29,543 nt of DNA, from positions 1 to 29,543 of the IMG/VR virus record IMGVR_UViG_3300044655_003354; one strand, given 5' to 3'. Each line of letters begins with the position of its first letter. Within the stretch, counting starts at the first letter, position 1. This stretch comes from a virus. The notes beneath the pieces are model-generated. The model did not search any database. It saw nothing but the letters and a program-made list of their open reading frames with translations, and was not told the DNA's origin. Position numbers and translations under genes: made by a program. This document shows, piece after piece, positions 1 to 8,071 of the stretch.

Positions 1-1
1 C

Positions 2-880
2 GGAGAATCTCCATCAGACACGAGTGAAGCTCTTATTGCCGTAATAGATACGGAAATGGCGTCATTTCCTCTTCCAGAGAAAGGAAACAGGTGTTTTTCA
101 AGATTAATAGACCCAACGGAAGATTTGCCAGTTACTGCATATATGAAAGAACCTGTATGTTTGCCTGATTCTGGCATCCTTTCTTCTGTGGCGTATTTTT
201 CAGCAGAAAATATGGAACACTATATTGCCACAGCTTCACGAATGATTCGCATTTTACAAGATCAGGGTTCATCTCTTATTTTGCTGCCATGTTGTGGAAA
301 AAATGAAGATGTAGATAATATAACTCGCCAAATTCGACCTTTGCTGAATCCAGATGTGGTTGTATGTGTAAGTGGCTCTTTAGATGCAGACGGCCACAAA
401 AAAAAGGCAGCTGTAGCTTTTTCGCAAAACAACACGTATGGTCCGGTTTTCTTGGATAATTCATGCCGCCCTGATATTTTTTCTACAGAAGTGGGACGTT
501 TAGGCCTCCTTATTGGAGATGAAATGTTTCTTCCTGAAGTTGCAAGGTGCATGATGTTGGATGGGGCCCAGATGCTTCTCTGGTGCGATTCAAGACGTTA
601 TGCCATGACTGAAAAAGTGGCACGTTGTCGTGCTGCCGAGAATAGGGTTTTCCTCATGCGTTCAGGAACAGGAGAAGATGAAGATAACTCTTTTATTGTA
701 TTGCCGACAGGAGCGATTAGTGCCGCTACTGTTCCAAAAGTAGAACAGGCAGTCTCAACATATTGCCTTTTGGCAGAGGCATACAGCAAAACGGTAGTGC
801 CGGGCACAGATGTTGTAAGAGGAAGAATACCTTACGTATATAAAGAATTGAAAAATACGCACCGAAAGGAAGATTTATAG
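2..880 (+). CDS. Nitrilase-fold (carbon-nitrogen hydrolase-like) protein, 5' partial, catalytic triad apparently lost
   Basis: The frame is open to the left edge, so the true start lies outside; the first internal ATG is at 56. The last ~230 residues follow the carbon-nitrogen hydrolase pattern: a helix then SLILLP, a strand ending CVSGSLD, the segment GLLIGDEMFLPE, GAQMLLW, and AAENRVFLM. In active members these hold Glu (FPE), Lys (RKxHL) and Cys (ICYDxxFPE). Here they read LLPCC, no matching Lys, and LIGDEMFLPE with Gly in the Cys place. The fold is probably kept while amidase/nitrilase chemistry is lost, so a binding or regulatory role is possible. About 55 extra residues precede the domain and may belong to another domain upstream. 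The stop lies one base before the tadA start, suggesting an operon. Confidence 0.75.
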   Translation, partial: GESPSDTSEALIAVIDTEMASFPLPEKGNRCFSRLIDPTEDLPVTAYMKEPVCLPDSGILSSVAYFSAENMEHYIATASRMIRILQDQGSSLILLPCCGKNEDVDNITRQIRPLLNPDVVVCVSGSLDADGHKKKAAVAFSQNNTYGPVFLDNSCRPDIFSTEVGRLGLLIGDEMFLPEVARCMMLDGAQMLLWCDSRRYAMTEKVARCRAAENRVFLMRSGTGEDEDNSFIVLPTGAISAATVPKVEQAVSTYCLLAEAYSKTVVPGTDVVRGRIPYVYKELKNTHRKEDL

Positions 881-881
881 A

Positions 882-1358
882 TTGCACTTCGATGATCCTG
901 ACATTTATTTTATGAAGCAAGCTCTCGAGGAAGCCAGAAAGGGCGCTGAAAATGGAGAAGTTCCAGTAGCAGCTCTTGTAGTTTATGAAGGCCGCATTAT
1001 AGGTATAGGAAAAAATTACAAACATATAGATCCTACGGCACATGCGGAGATACTTGCTATGCGTGAAGCCTCTCAACATTTGAAACGGTGGAATTTGAAC
1101 GGCTGTACTCTCTATGTAACCTTGGAACCGTGCCCCATGTGTGCCGGAGCCATTGTATTAGCGCGTATTCAACGTTTGGTTTATGGTGCCTCCGATCCCC
1201 GTGCTGGAGCGTGTGGAACGCTATACAATATCGTTCAGGATTCTCGGCTCAATCATAGATGTGACATAAGAAAGGGAGTACTTGCTGAAGAAAGTTCTGA
1301 ACTCCTTTGGGAGTATTTCAAGAAGAGGAGAAATAATTCTAATAAAGTAAACTCATAA
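882..1358 (+). CDS. tadA: tRNA-specific adenosine deaminase TadA
   Basis: This cytosolic zinc enzyme converts A34 to inosine in the anticodon of tRNA-Arg(ACG). The 158-residue protein has the family's zinc and catalytic residues: HAE (His54, Glu56) and PCPMC (Cys84, Cys87), plus the N-terminal GEVPVAALVV strand. I choose the TTG at 882 because AAGGAAG lies about 9 bases upstream and the family normally has residues before FMKQAL; ATG 912 would trim the first helix. It follows the nitrilase-like gene with almost no gap. A guanine or cytosine deaminase relative is possible, but the length and motifs favour TadA. Confidence 0.93.
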   Translation: MHFDDPDIYFMKQALEEARKGAENGEVPVAALVVYEGRIIGIGKNYKHIDPTAHAEILAMREASQHLKRWNLNGCTLYVTLEPCPMCAGAIVLARIQRLVYGASDPRAGACGTLYNIVQDSRLNHRCDIRKGVLAEESSELLWEYFKKRRNNSNKVNS

Positions 1359-1418
1359 TCTTCCTTGCCTGCATACCATACCTGCCATTGTACTATGATA
1401 TATTCGCAGTATTAGAGT

Positions 1419-1447
1419 TTGAATTAACTATAAGCATATTGTATAAT
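1419..1447 (+). promoter_or_regulatory. Sigma-70 promoter for rubrerythrin
   Basis: TTGAAT (1419-1424), a 17-base spacer and a perfect TATAAT (1442-1447) lie about 45 bases upstream of the rubrerythrin ATG, in an AT-rich gap after tadA. Transcription should start near 1454. No operator for a peroxide or redox regulator was obvious. Confidence 0.8.
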
Positions 1448-1493
1448 ATATGTGCTTGATTAATTTTAATGTTACATAGAAGGAGGACTTACT

Positions 1494-2030
1494 ATGGACT
1501 TGAAAGGTTCTAAAACCGAAGCTAACTTGAGAGAAGCATTTGCAGGAGAGTCACAGGCTAGAAACAAGTACACCTACTATGCCTCTAAAGCCAAAAAAGA
1601 GGGACTCAACCAAATAGCAGCCCTTTTTGAAGAGACGGCTAACAATGAAAAAGAACACGCCAAAATTTGGTTCAAATTGTTGCACGACGGAATCCCCACG
1701 ACAGATGAGAATTTAAAAGATGCTGCTGCCGGAGAAAATTACGAATGGACCGAAATGTATGAGAGCTTTGCTAAAGATGCAGAAGAAGAGGGCTTTACAA
1801 AAATTGCATATCTTTTCAAAGCTGTTGCTCAGATAGAGAAAGAGCACGAAGAGCGCTACTTGCATTTACTTAAAAACCTTGAAGAGGGGAAAGTTTTTGT
1901 AAGAGAAGATAAAAAGGCATGGAAATGTGCTAATTGTGGCCATATCTATTATGGAGAAAAAGCGCCAGAAGTTTGCCCCGTTTGTGACCATCCCCAGGCT
2001 TATTTTGAAATAAAAGCTGAAAATTATTAG
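1494..2030 (+). CDS. rbr: Rubrerythrin
   Basis: This cytosolic di-iron peroxidase reduces hydrogen peroxide in anaerobes, using electrons that arrive through its rubredoxin centre. The 178-residue protein has a ferritin-like four-helix domain (about 1-135) with Glu19, Glu52 and His55 in the first E...ExxH set and a second set around [10 protein letters not shown]-terminal rubredoxin-like domain has CxxC pairs Cys145/Cys148 and Cys161/Cys164. AAGGAGG ends 7 bases before the ATG. The gene has its own promoter and terminator, so it is monocistronic. It points to a strictly anaerobic or microaerophilic host. Confidence 0.96.
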   Translation: MDLKGSKTEANLREAFAGESQARNKYTYYASKAKKEGLNQIAALFEETANNEKEHAKIWFKLLHDGIPTTDENLKDAAAGENYEWTEMYESFAKDAEEEGFTKIAYLFKAVAQIEKEHEERYLHLLKNLEEGKVFVREDKKAWKCANCGHIYYGEKAPEVCPVCDHPQAYFEIKAENY

Positions 2031-2040
2031 AAAAAATAGA

Positions 2041-2076
2041 GAAGAGGCTCTTGAAAAAAGAGCCTCTTTCTTTTTC
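2041..2076 (+). terminator. Intrinsic terminator after rubrerythrin
   Basis: A perfect 11-base stem (2042-2052 with 2058-2068), a GAAAA loop and a following T-rich run lie just after the rubrerythrin stop codon. Confidence 0.92.
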
Positions 2077-2172
2077 ATGTACGGTCCAACATGATGCGCG
2101 TTATCTCTTTCACTTTACCTGAGTAAACGGAACAAAACTCTGGCTCATCTACTTATGAATCCTTTCATTCCC

Positions 2173-2201
2173 TAGACATCTACATCTAAAATCGCTATAA
2201 T
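2173..2201 (+). promoter_or_regulatory. Promoter for tRNA-Ser
   Basis: TAGACA (2173-2178), exactly 17 bases, then TATAAT (2196-2201). The predicted start near 2208 is about 11 bases before the mature tRNA 5' end, as expected for a single tRNA gene. Confidence 0.8.
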
Positions 2202-2218
2202 GCTCACGTTACGTATCT

Positions 2219-2311
2219 GGAGGGGTGGCCGAGTGGTCGAAGGCGATCGACTCGAAATCGATTAGGCGGCTAATACCTGCCTCGTGGGTTCAAATCCCAC
2301 CCTCTCCGCCA
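2219..2311 (+). tRNA. tRNA-Ser (anticodon CGA)
   Basis: This is a class II tRNA with a 7-base acceptor stem (GGAGGGG with CCTCTCC), anticodon stem ATCGA/TCGAT around loop CTCGAAA with anticodon CGA at 2253-2255, a long variable arm, a T arm with GGTTCAAATCC, and encoded CCA. It reads UCG codons. The gene is intact, and a phage integrase follows it on the same strand, so it is the likely integration target. Confidence 0.97.
2281..2311 (+). other. Probable attL core within the tRNA-Ser 3' end
   Basis: P4-type integrases commonly use the T-arm/3' part of a tRNA gene as attB and restore the tRNA on integration. Here the integrase begins about 170 bases past the intact tRNA end. The exact core cannot be set because attR is outside the window; a duplicate of part of this segment should lie at the far end of the prophage. 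Confidence 0.45.
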
Positions 2312-2342
2312 TTTGATAGTCTAGCCGGTTACAAAGGAGTCT

Positions 2343-2377
2343 AAAAACCCGCTCACGAAGCGGGTTTTTCTTCTTTT
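2343..2377 (+). terminator. Intrinsic terminator downstream of tRNA-Ser
   Basis: An 11-base stem AAAAACCCGCT/AGCGGGTTTTT (2343-2353 with 2359-2369) with a 5-base loop is followed by a T-rich run. It ends tRNA transcription and separates it from the integrase. Confidence 0.88.
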
Positions 2378-2426
2378 GACAGTCCAGCCCAATACATCTA
2401 CAATTAAGGGAAGCTAAGTACTAACC

Positions 2427-2468
2427 GTGCACATAACAGTACACAGGCATAAAAAGCGACCGTACACA
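2427..2468 (+). repeat. Three GTRCACA repeats upstream of the integrase
   Basis: GTGCACA (2427-2433), GTACACA (2439-2445) and GTACACA (2462-2468) are direct repeats in the leader between the tRNA terminator and the integrase start. Their place is that expected for arm-type integrase or excisionase sites, or an autoregulatory operator. This is pattern only, with no further support. Confidence 0.4.
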
Positions 2469-2483
2469 AAGGAGTGGCTGGCG

Positions 2484-3641
2484 ATGCTTACAGATACTGG
2501 GATTCGGAGGGCTAGGGCAAAAGAGAAGAGATATATGATTTCAGATGGCAATGGACTTTATATCGAGGTCATGCCTTCTGGGAAAAAATATTGGAGACTT
2601 CGATATTGGCTTAATAAAAAAGAATATAAAAAATCCCTGGGACCGTACCCTGAGATCTCGCTGAAAGAGGCCCGAGATCTTCGAGATCAAATAAAAAGAT
2701 CCATCGTACGCACTGGCCAGCCTGTTGTTGCTACGAATACCTTTGAAGCTGTTGCCAACGAATGGCTTGAGAAAAAGGTATTACCCATCAGAACGCCACG
2801 ACATATTGAAACCGTTACTTCGAGGTTGCGAAGGTTCGTTTTTCCTCATATCGGGCAAAAACCTATCGGTGACATAACTTCTCCTGATGTACTCGCGCTC
2901 CTGAGAGAAATGGAAGATAGAGAGATTTATGAAAGCGCGCATAGGGTAAGACAAATCATTGGCCAGGTTTTTCGTTATGGCATTGCCACTGGCGTAGCAG
3001 AGCGCGATATTACCGCAGATCTCAAAGGAGCTCTCATCCCTGTAAATTCCAATAGATACCCTACAATTACCGATCCTGTTGAAATAGGTGCCCTTATGCG
3101 AGCTATAGGGAGCCTTGACACTCTTGTAGTGCGTTGTGCTTTACTGTTACAAGCGTACACGTTTGTGAGGCCAGGGGAGCTGAGAAAGGCTGAATGGGCG
3201 GAATTTGACCTGAAAGGGCAGGAGTGGCGAATTCCCGCAGAAAAAATGAAGATGAAGAGGCTACACATCATTCCATTGTCATCTCAGGCTGTTAGCGTCT
3301 TAAAAGAAATTTATCCGGTTACAGGTTTGCGTTCGAAGTACGTTTTCCCCACTGTGAGAGATCCTAACCGGCCTATGAGCGATGCAACTGCAAACGCTGC
3401 CTTGCGACGACTTGGATACGAAAAAGAGAAATTCACAGGGCATGGATTCCGCAGTATGGCTTCCACGATTCTCAACGAGCACGGTTGGCCATCTGATGTT
3501 ATAGAAAGACAGTTAGCTCATATCGAACGGAATGCAGTTAGAGCAGCCTATAATCATGCGGAATATTTGGATCAGAGACGAGAAATGATGCAGTGGTGGG
3601 GGAATTGGTTGGAAGAGGTAAAGGGAACAAATAAACATTAG
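2484..3641 (+). CDS. int: Tyrosine-type integrase, P4 family
   Basis: This protein carries out site-specific integration and excision of the prophage. The 385-residue form starts at ATG 2484, chosen because AAAGGAG lies 9 bases upstream and the protein then opens MLTDTGIRRARAKEK, the usual start of P4-type integrases; a GTG at 2427 would add 19 atypical residues. The N-terminal arm-binding domain (DGNGLYIEV, KSLGPYPEISLKEAR) is followed by a core-binding domain and a catalytic domain with Arg234, His320, Arg323, His346 and Tyr356. It lies next to tRNA-Ser and points into the prophage, typical for this family. No stop or frame damage is visible. Confidence 0.95.
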   Translation: MLTDTGIRRARAKEKRYMISDGNGLYIEVMPSGKKYWRLRYWLNKKEYKKSLGPYPEISLKEARDLRDQIKRSIVRTGQPVVATNTFEAVANEWLEKKVLPIRTPRHIETVTSRLRRFVFPHIGQKPIGDITSPDVLALLREMEDREIYESAHRVRQIIGQVFRYGIATGVAERDITADLKGALIPVNSNRYPTITDPVEIGALMRAIGSLDTLVVRCALLLQAYTFVRPGELRKAEWAEFDLKGQEWRIPAEKMKMKRLHIIPLSSQAVSVLKEIYPVTGLRSKYVFPTVRDPNRPMSDATANAALRRLGYEKEKFTGHGFRSMASTILNEHGWPSDVIERQLAHIERNAVRAAYNHAEYLDQRREMMQWWGNWLEEVKGTNKH

Positions 3642-3670
3642 AACAAGACTGCTGTATTAACTTTTGCGAG

Positions 3671-4861
3671 CTATTTTTCTATAAACGATTTCATTTTAAT
3701 TAAGAGAGTCTCAAGTGAAAGCCCCTTTAAATAATAGAAAAAGATAACTATTACCATAGTAGTTAAAAAAAATAGTGTGACAAAGAAAATGTTTAACAGA
3801 AGGTCTATGCGCTCGCATCTTTTATTTAATTTTTCATACATCTTATAGTAATCTTTCTTGATTATATCTGGGAATTTTCCTTTTGCTTTTTTCTGGTAGC
3901 TGATCTCACTTTTTATTGCATTCAAACTATCCCTTTGGTTCCTCAAAACAAAAAACATAGAAAGGGAAAAAATAACTATACTTAGAAGCAACAAAAAATT
4001 AGTTAAGCTCCATCCTTTTACTCGTTCAAATTTTAAAGCAGCCAGTGCAGAAGCTAATGGCAAGGCAAGAATTCGACCTGATATTTGGGCAATGAGGTCA
4101 TTAATTTTTAAGAAATAATCTCTTTTTTGTCCTTCGATGTCATCTAGGGTTTTTTCGATAGAAAAACTACTCATAAACGTTTCGTAATCACCATTTACTT
4201 TATGGTATAAATTATCACAGTTTTCTAACAAAAATTTAAGACGAACCGCCTCTTCTTTTAGTTCAACTAGGTGGAATATGTTGTTTCGAATTATTGCCCT
4301 TTTTTGTTCTTTATGCGTGCTGTCATCAAAGAATTCTTTTAAACGATTTAAAGAGCGACATCTCTTAAGATCATCAATACTATATGTCAAAGGGATTTCA
4401 ACTTTCCCATTTTTAAAAAAAATGATCTTCTTTAATGGATTCCCTATTTCATGATCTGCTATGTTGCAAAGAAAAGATATGAAATTTACTACATCGAAAT
4501 ATTTTTGGACATTTTCTGGTGGAGATGTTTTGCCATTATCGCAATCATATAGATAGTCTAAATCAGCGATGTAAAAAATGTCAGGAATATGTATTTTAGT
4601 GCAAGCATTTTCTGTTAAGTCCTTAAGTTCAGTGGCAAAGTAGGCTAGAGGAGATGCAGGAAGATAAAAACAAACATTATTTTGTGAAGTTTCCGCAATA
4701 TCTAAAAGGCCAACTCCTTCTAGCTCCTTAGATATACCCTCACATTGGGATGGGTCAGAGATAGTACCTTTCACACGTCTTTCTGATACAAACTCATGAG
4801 AGGAAAGCGCACGGAAAGCTTTGACAGCTGTTTGCAGCTTTTTAGCATGATTTACGTCCAT
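3671..4861 (-). CDS. Membrane protein of unknown function with two C-terminal TM segments
   Basis: I do not recognise this 396-residue protein. The N-terminal ~250 residues are soluble and mixed, perhaps a winged-helix-like start (KAFRALSSHEFVSERRVKG). Hydrophobic segments lie near residues 286-306 and 353-378, with a basic, coiled-coil-prone stretch between them (about 308-350) that would form a loop on one side of the membrane. GGAGG precedes the ATG. It is the last gene of the leftward block and starts 21 bases after the NA37-like gene, so the two are probably co-expressed. A large cytosolic sensor part with a two-TM hairpin is a layout common in anti-phage effectors, but here that is inference only. 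The region is AT-rich compared with the phage structural genes. Confidence 0.75.
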   Translation of the reverse strand: MDVNHAKKLQTAVKAFRALSSHEFVSERRVKGTISDPSQCEGISKELEGVGLLDIAETSQNNVCFYLPASPLAYFATELKDLTENACTKIHIPDIFYIADLDYLYDCDNGKTSPPENVQKYFDVVNFISFLCNIADHEIGNPLKKIIFFKNGKVEIPLTYSIDDLKRCRSLNRLKEFFDDSTHKEQKRAIIRNNIFHLVELKEEAVRLKFLLENCDNLYHKVNGDYETFMSSFSIEKTLDDIEGQKRDYFLKINDLIAQISGRILALPLASALAALKFERVKGWSLTNFLLLLSIVIFSLSMFFVLRNQRDSLNAIKSEISYQKKAKGKFPDIIKKDYYKMYEKLNKRCERIDLLLNIFFVTLFFLTTMVIVIFFYYLKGLSLETLLIKMKSFIEK

Positions 4862-4882
4862 TGAGCGATCCTCCTTATAAGT

Positions 4883-5905
4883 TTAATTTCCTCGTATAAA
4901 TCTTTCTATTTTCTCTATTTCTGTTTGGGGAATATTTTCTATGGTAATAGAATGTGCAATTTCATCATAAATTATTGTATCATTAATAGCACTTTGCTCA
5001 AATTGTAATTTTACCCCTGTCATAGTTACTTTTAAACGTTTGAGGGTTTCGAATGTTATCTTATGGGGTTTAAATTCATCTGTTATATTATATGTTTCGT
5101 TGTTATTTATATATGAAATAAACTCCCCGCTATCTTCTCCAAAAATACGGTTTGATAAATCTTGTAAAATTACTGGTTGCTTATTTCTATCTTTTTCAAA
5201 AAGATACCGATAAAGGTCATCTCTTAAACCGGTTTTTTCTTCTTCTGTCATATTCCTTTCTTGGCTAAAATCTGTTACAGCTTTTAATAAGTTTTCGGTA
5301 CAGCGTTTAGAGCTTGTATAAGCAGAACACCTTAATGCGCTACGGAAATAATTCGTAGCATCATCGTTATTTCTGTATTTAACAAAAGAAAGGTATGAGT
5401 TTTCACTATGTTCTTGCCATTTAACCAAGTCGATCCTGGCAACTTCATTTAAATGCTCTAAATCTAATGTGATATGCTGATTTAATTCAAGATCATCATT
5501 TATTCCTACACTTGCTTTGTCCTTTAACATAGCAATCATAATATAATCACGATCGCTATTTTGATATTTTATAAATAAAGCATAACCTCCTGTTGATGCT
5601 GGGGCTTGTTCCATAAATGTTTTTATTTCATGAGTTATATTTTTTGAAAATTGGACAAAGGGAATGTCCCCGGTAGAAAGCTGACTAAAATAATCTTCAA
5701 CAAGATTAGGAGTTCCACTATTTTGATCATTTTCAAAAATGCCATACCCTTTATTTGATTTGGTGTTGTATATTTGTCTTAAATCCTCTACTAGTTGTTC
5801 TAAATTTTCTTCAATCTCGTTCTCTTTTTCCCTATAATTTATTTCGGCTGTGCTAGTGTATTGTCCCTTTATAATTTGATGTACAATAGCGTTTGATATT
5901 TGCAT
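4883..5905 (-). CDS. NA37/NdpA (YejK)-like nucleoid-associated protein
   Basis: The 340-residue protein matches the 37-kDa nucleoid-associated family in its central part: a GGYALFIKY strand, a YIMIAMLKDKASVGINDDLELN segment, HLDLEHLNEVARIDLVKW, then YLSFVKYRNND and YFRSALRC. Family members such as E. coli YejK bind DNA; their role is poorly defined. A strong AAAGGAGG sits upstream of the ATG. On a prophage beside a two-TM protein it is more likely accessory cargo than a housekeeping gene. It could bind incoming phage DNA or nucleoprotein, but this is inference. Family assignment is by pattern recall, not a search. Confidence 0.75.
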   Translation of the reverse strand: MQISNAIVHQIIKGQYTSTAEINYREKENEIEENLEQLVEDLRQIYNTKSNKGYGIFENDQNSGTPNLVEDYFSQLSTGDIPFVQFSKNITHEIKTFMEQAPASTGGYALFIKYQNSDRDYIMIAMLKDKASVGINDDLELNQHITLDLEHLNEVARIDLVKWQEHSENSYLSFVKYRNNDDATNYFRSALRCSAYTSSKRCTENLLKAVTDFSQERNMTEEEKTGLRDDLYRYLFEKDRNKQPVILQDLSNRIFGEDSGEFISYINNNETYNITDEFKPHKITFETLKRLKVTMTGVKLQFEQSAINDTIIYDEIAHSITIENIPQTEIEKIERFIRGN

Positions 5906-5974
5906 AAGTTTATCCTCCTTTAATCCTTTTCTGTATAGTTATAACTCGTGCTTCTCATATAGATAAATCATCTC

Positions 5975-6238
5975 TTAAGTGTCCGATGTAGTGGAGGAAC
6001 TCGTAGTCTGGGCGGTATGCTCTTGGCTTAAAACGGCAATCTCCTCCTTGTGATTATTGATTTCTTGAGAACTCGTTTCCCACTTCGTTGCGAAAACCAA
6101 GACAAACAAAATACAAATACCAACCGTTACCGCAGTTGTTTTATTGCGTAAAGGGGGTTTTTTTATCATTGGAAGCATAGTAAATTTTAGGAGTAAAAGG
6201 TATTCCTCAATTTCCTCTACTGCCGATATTCTTCTCAT
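5975..6238 (-). CDS. Small single-TM protein, unknown
   Basis: The 87-residue protein has a soluble N-terminal part, a basic patch (KKPPLRNK), one hydrophobic segment around residues 36-51 (VTVGICILFVLVFATKW) and a polar, Ser/Thr-rich tail. Its ATG overlaps the stop of the nuclease-like gene (ATGA), which suggests translational coupling and a shared task. The basic patch before the TM favours an N-in orientation. No family recognised. Confidence 0.65.
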   Translation of the reverse strand: MRRISAVEEIEEYLLLLKFTMLPMIKKPPLRNKTTAVTVGICILFVLVFATKWETSSQEINNHKEEIAVLSQEHTAQTTSSSTTSDT

Positions 6239-7061
6239 ATTCCGTCATAAATTTGGTTATCAACCTCTCTTTGGTGATCAACCTCTCTTGTTACTTCAAT
6301 ATATTTATCGAGACTCAAGATAAAGGGGATTTTCCCATCATTACTTACGCCCATAACATTGGTAAACATGGAATCAAATCTACCACTTTGAGATGCATTA
6401 TTGCCCTTAAGGTTTATAAAATCCTCAACATACTTTTTAAAAGCCTCCCTATCTATTCCTTTTTGAAGAATAGATTCAGGAGGTAGTGATTTGCCTCCGT
6501 TTTTAAGTGATTCATATCGAATGACAGATTGAAAAGAGTTATAAGATATTGCTTCTTCTTTGAGTGCACTTATTTCCTCTATAGCTGTTTGTCTTCTAGT
6601 TCGTAAAATATCAAAAGCGTCTTTAAGAGGAATTGCATCAATTGCTATTTGAGATATTTTTTCTTGCAAAGTACTTTCTTTAGGAGCGTCTGGCTCAATT
6701 TTCGGATACCAGTAATTTTGAGCACATATGATAGCTCCATCATGACAAAATTCCCCATAAATAAAAAAATGTGCTTTTGCTTCTTCACTATGCTTTGAAA
6801 AAAAGCTTTCCCCTTTATTTCCTAATTGAGGAAGTAACTCTCCATTTTCAAAATAAACGTCTTCTCCCTTAAATTTTTTGTTCTCAGAATCGATGTCTTT
6901 TTTAGTCCTTTTAAATTCTATAAGTAAAAAATTCCCTTCAAAATTGAGGATGGCATCTCCAGCTTCTTCTGGATTGCCATCAAGAGGGAATATGCTTATA
7001 AGCCCGCGTTCCAACATATGTAAAAAAATTTATATTCAACCGTTTTTTCCCACCAAATCAT
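6235..7061 (-). CDS. PD-(D/E)XK nuclease-like protein, gene broken by a one-base frame slip in a T7 tract
   Basis: The main frame from 7017 gives 260 residues beginning MLERGLISIF, with no ribosome binding site and a stop codon four codons upstream. Near its start are GDAILNFEGN and LLIEFKR, the Asp and Glu-x-Lys pattern of PD-(D/E)XK nucleases. The missing first helix is present in another frame: ATG 7061, behind a GGGGGG run, encodes MIWWEKTVEYKFF and then enters a run of seven T (complement of 7022-7028). One extra T would continue it directly into LHMLERGLISIF. So this is one gene of about 275 residues that is mutated, miscalled, or expressed by -1 slippage. It overlaps the small TM gene by 4 bases. 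Upstream ATGs at 7076 and 7085 are other possible starts. Confidence 0.7.
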
Positions 7062-7114
7062 ATTATTGCCCCCCATCTTTTTCATTCGCCAAATGGCTCT
7101 ATTGCTTAAATCCC

Positions 7115-8032
7115 CTAAATTATTTTCAAAAAATCAGCCTCAGACATTATCTCTATTGGAAAACCTTTCGCTCTCAGGTCTTCTGCTTTCTTCGTCTTGG
7201 CACTTCTTTCCCCATCAGTGAATAGGGAATAATCCTGAATGCCCATCACAAGATAATTCGTTTGCATCGTAACGCCTTGTTGAGGGGTCCCACCGGCTTT
7301 TTCAACCAGGCAAAAAGCTTCCTCTCTAGTCATAGATACCAATGTTCCTGTAAAAGTAATCTTTTTCTCGTAAAAAGGGTGAAAAGGATCTTTGCCACAT
7401 TCTTCGGGAGAAGGATGTCGCGGTTTTGCTCTTGCAGGAAAATGAATTCCTGAAGGTGTGTACTCCCCGTTACAGATTCCTCCGATGCGGAATCTCAGCT
7501 CTTTTTTTAGTTTTTTTAAATCGTTAACATTATGCTCCCTGCACGCTGCCAAAATGATTTCAGCTGAACACCTTGCATCTTCTTCCGCGTCGTGATGTAT
7601 AAGAGGCAATCCTAGATGACCTGCTACTACAGGCAGGGAGAATGAAGACAAAAAAGGCCATGCTCCTTTGGAAACAGCGACAGAGCAAACAATGTCACAA
7701 TCTGGAATATCTAAACTGTAAAGGGGAAGGGTGTTTCGAATAACGCTAATGTCGAAAGAGGCGTTATGCGCAACGACGGTAGCGTTTGTAAGTAGAGGCT
7801 TAACTTCTTCCCATATTTGGTTGAATTCAGGCTTGTTTTTTACATTGCGTTTTTGAATACCATGAATTCTAACGTTGAAAGGATTGAAGTAATAGTAATC
7901 TTTAGGTGGCTTTATGAGCCACGATTTTGTTTCTGTAATTTCGCCATTTTCAACAATAGCTATTCCAAGAGCACATGGGCTGCATCTTTTCTCATTCGCT
8001 GTTTCAAAATCTATAGCTACAAAGTTGAGTAT
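7115..8032 (-). CDS. DnaQ-family 3'-5' exonuclease with C-terminal BRCT domain; ATA start codon
   Basis: The 305-residue protein has exonuclease motifs AIDFETAN (Asp8, Glu10), AHNASFD (Asp94) and HDAEEDA (His147, Asp152), then a linker and a BRCT domain (about 218-305: KKITFTGTL, EKAGGTPQQGVT, TNYLVMG). It resembles stand-alone epsilon-like exonucleases that act on DNA or RNA ends. The full domain has no ATG, GTG or TTG start: the first is a TTG at 7651, deep inside the exonuclease fold. A very strong GGGAGGAGG lies 8 bases before an in-frame ATA at 8032, giving ILNFVAIDFET, so ATA in place of ATG is the likely start. An in-frame stop lies directly before it. The gene sits in the lysogenic leftward block. 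Confidence 0.85.
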   Translation of the reverse strand: MLNFVAIDFETANEKRCSPCALGIAIVENGEITETKSWLIKPPKDYYYFNPFNVRIHGIQKRNVKNKPEFNQIWEEVKPLLTNATVVAHNASFDISVIRNTLPLYSLDIPDCDIVCSVAVSKGAWPFLSSFSLPVVAGHLGLPLIHHDAEEDARCSAEIILAACREHNVNDLKKLKKELRFRIGGICNGEYTPSGIHFPARAKPRHPSPEECGKDPFHPFYEKKITFTGTLVSMTREEAFCLVEKAGGTPQQGVTMQTNYLVMGIQDYSLFTDGERSAKTKKAEDLRAKGFPIEIMSEADFLKII

Positions 8033-8071
8033 TTAAATAACCTCCTCCCTGCATATTTCCAAATATAAGTT

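Noticed and set aside
3642-3670. Terminator between the convergent integrase and membrane-protein genes
   Set aside because: No stable stem or T run on either strand.
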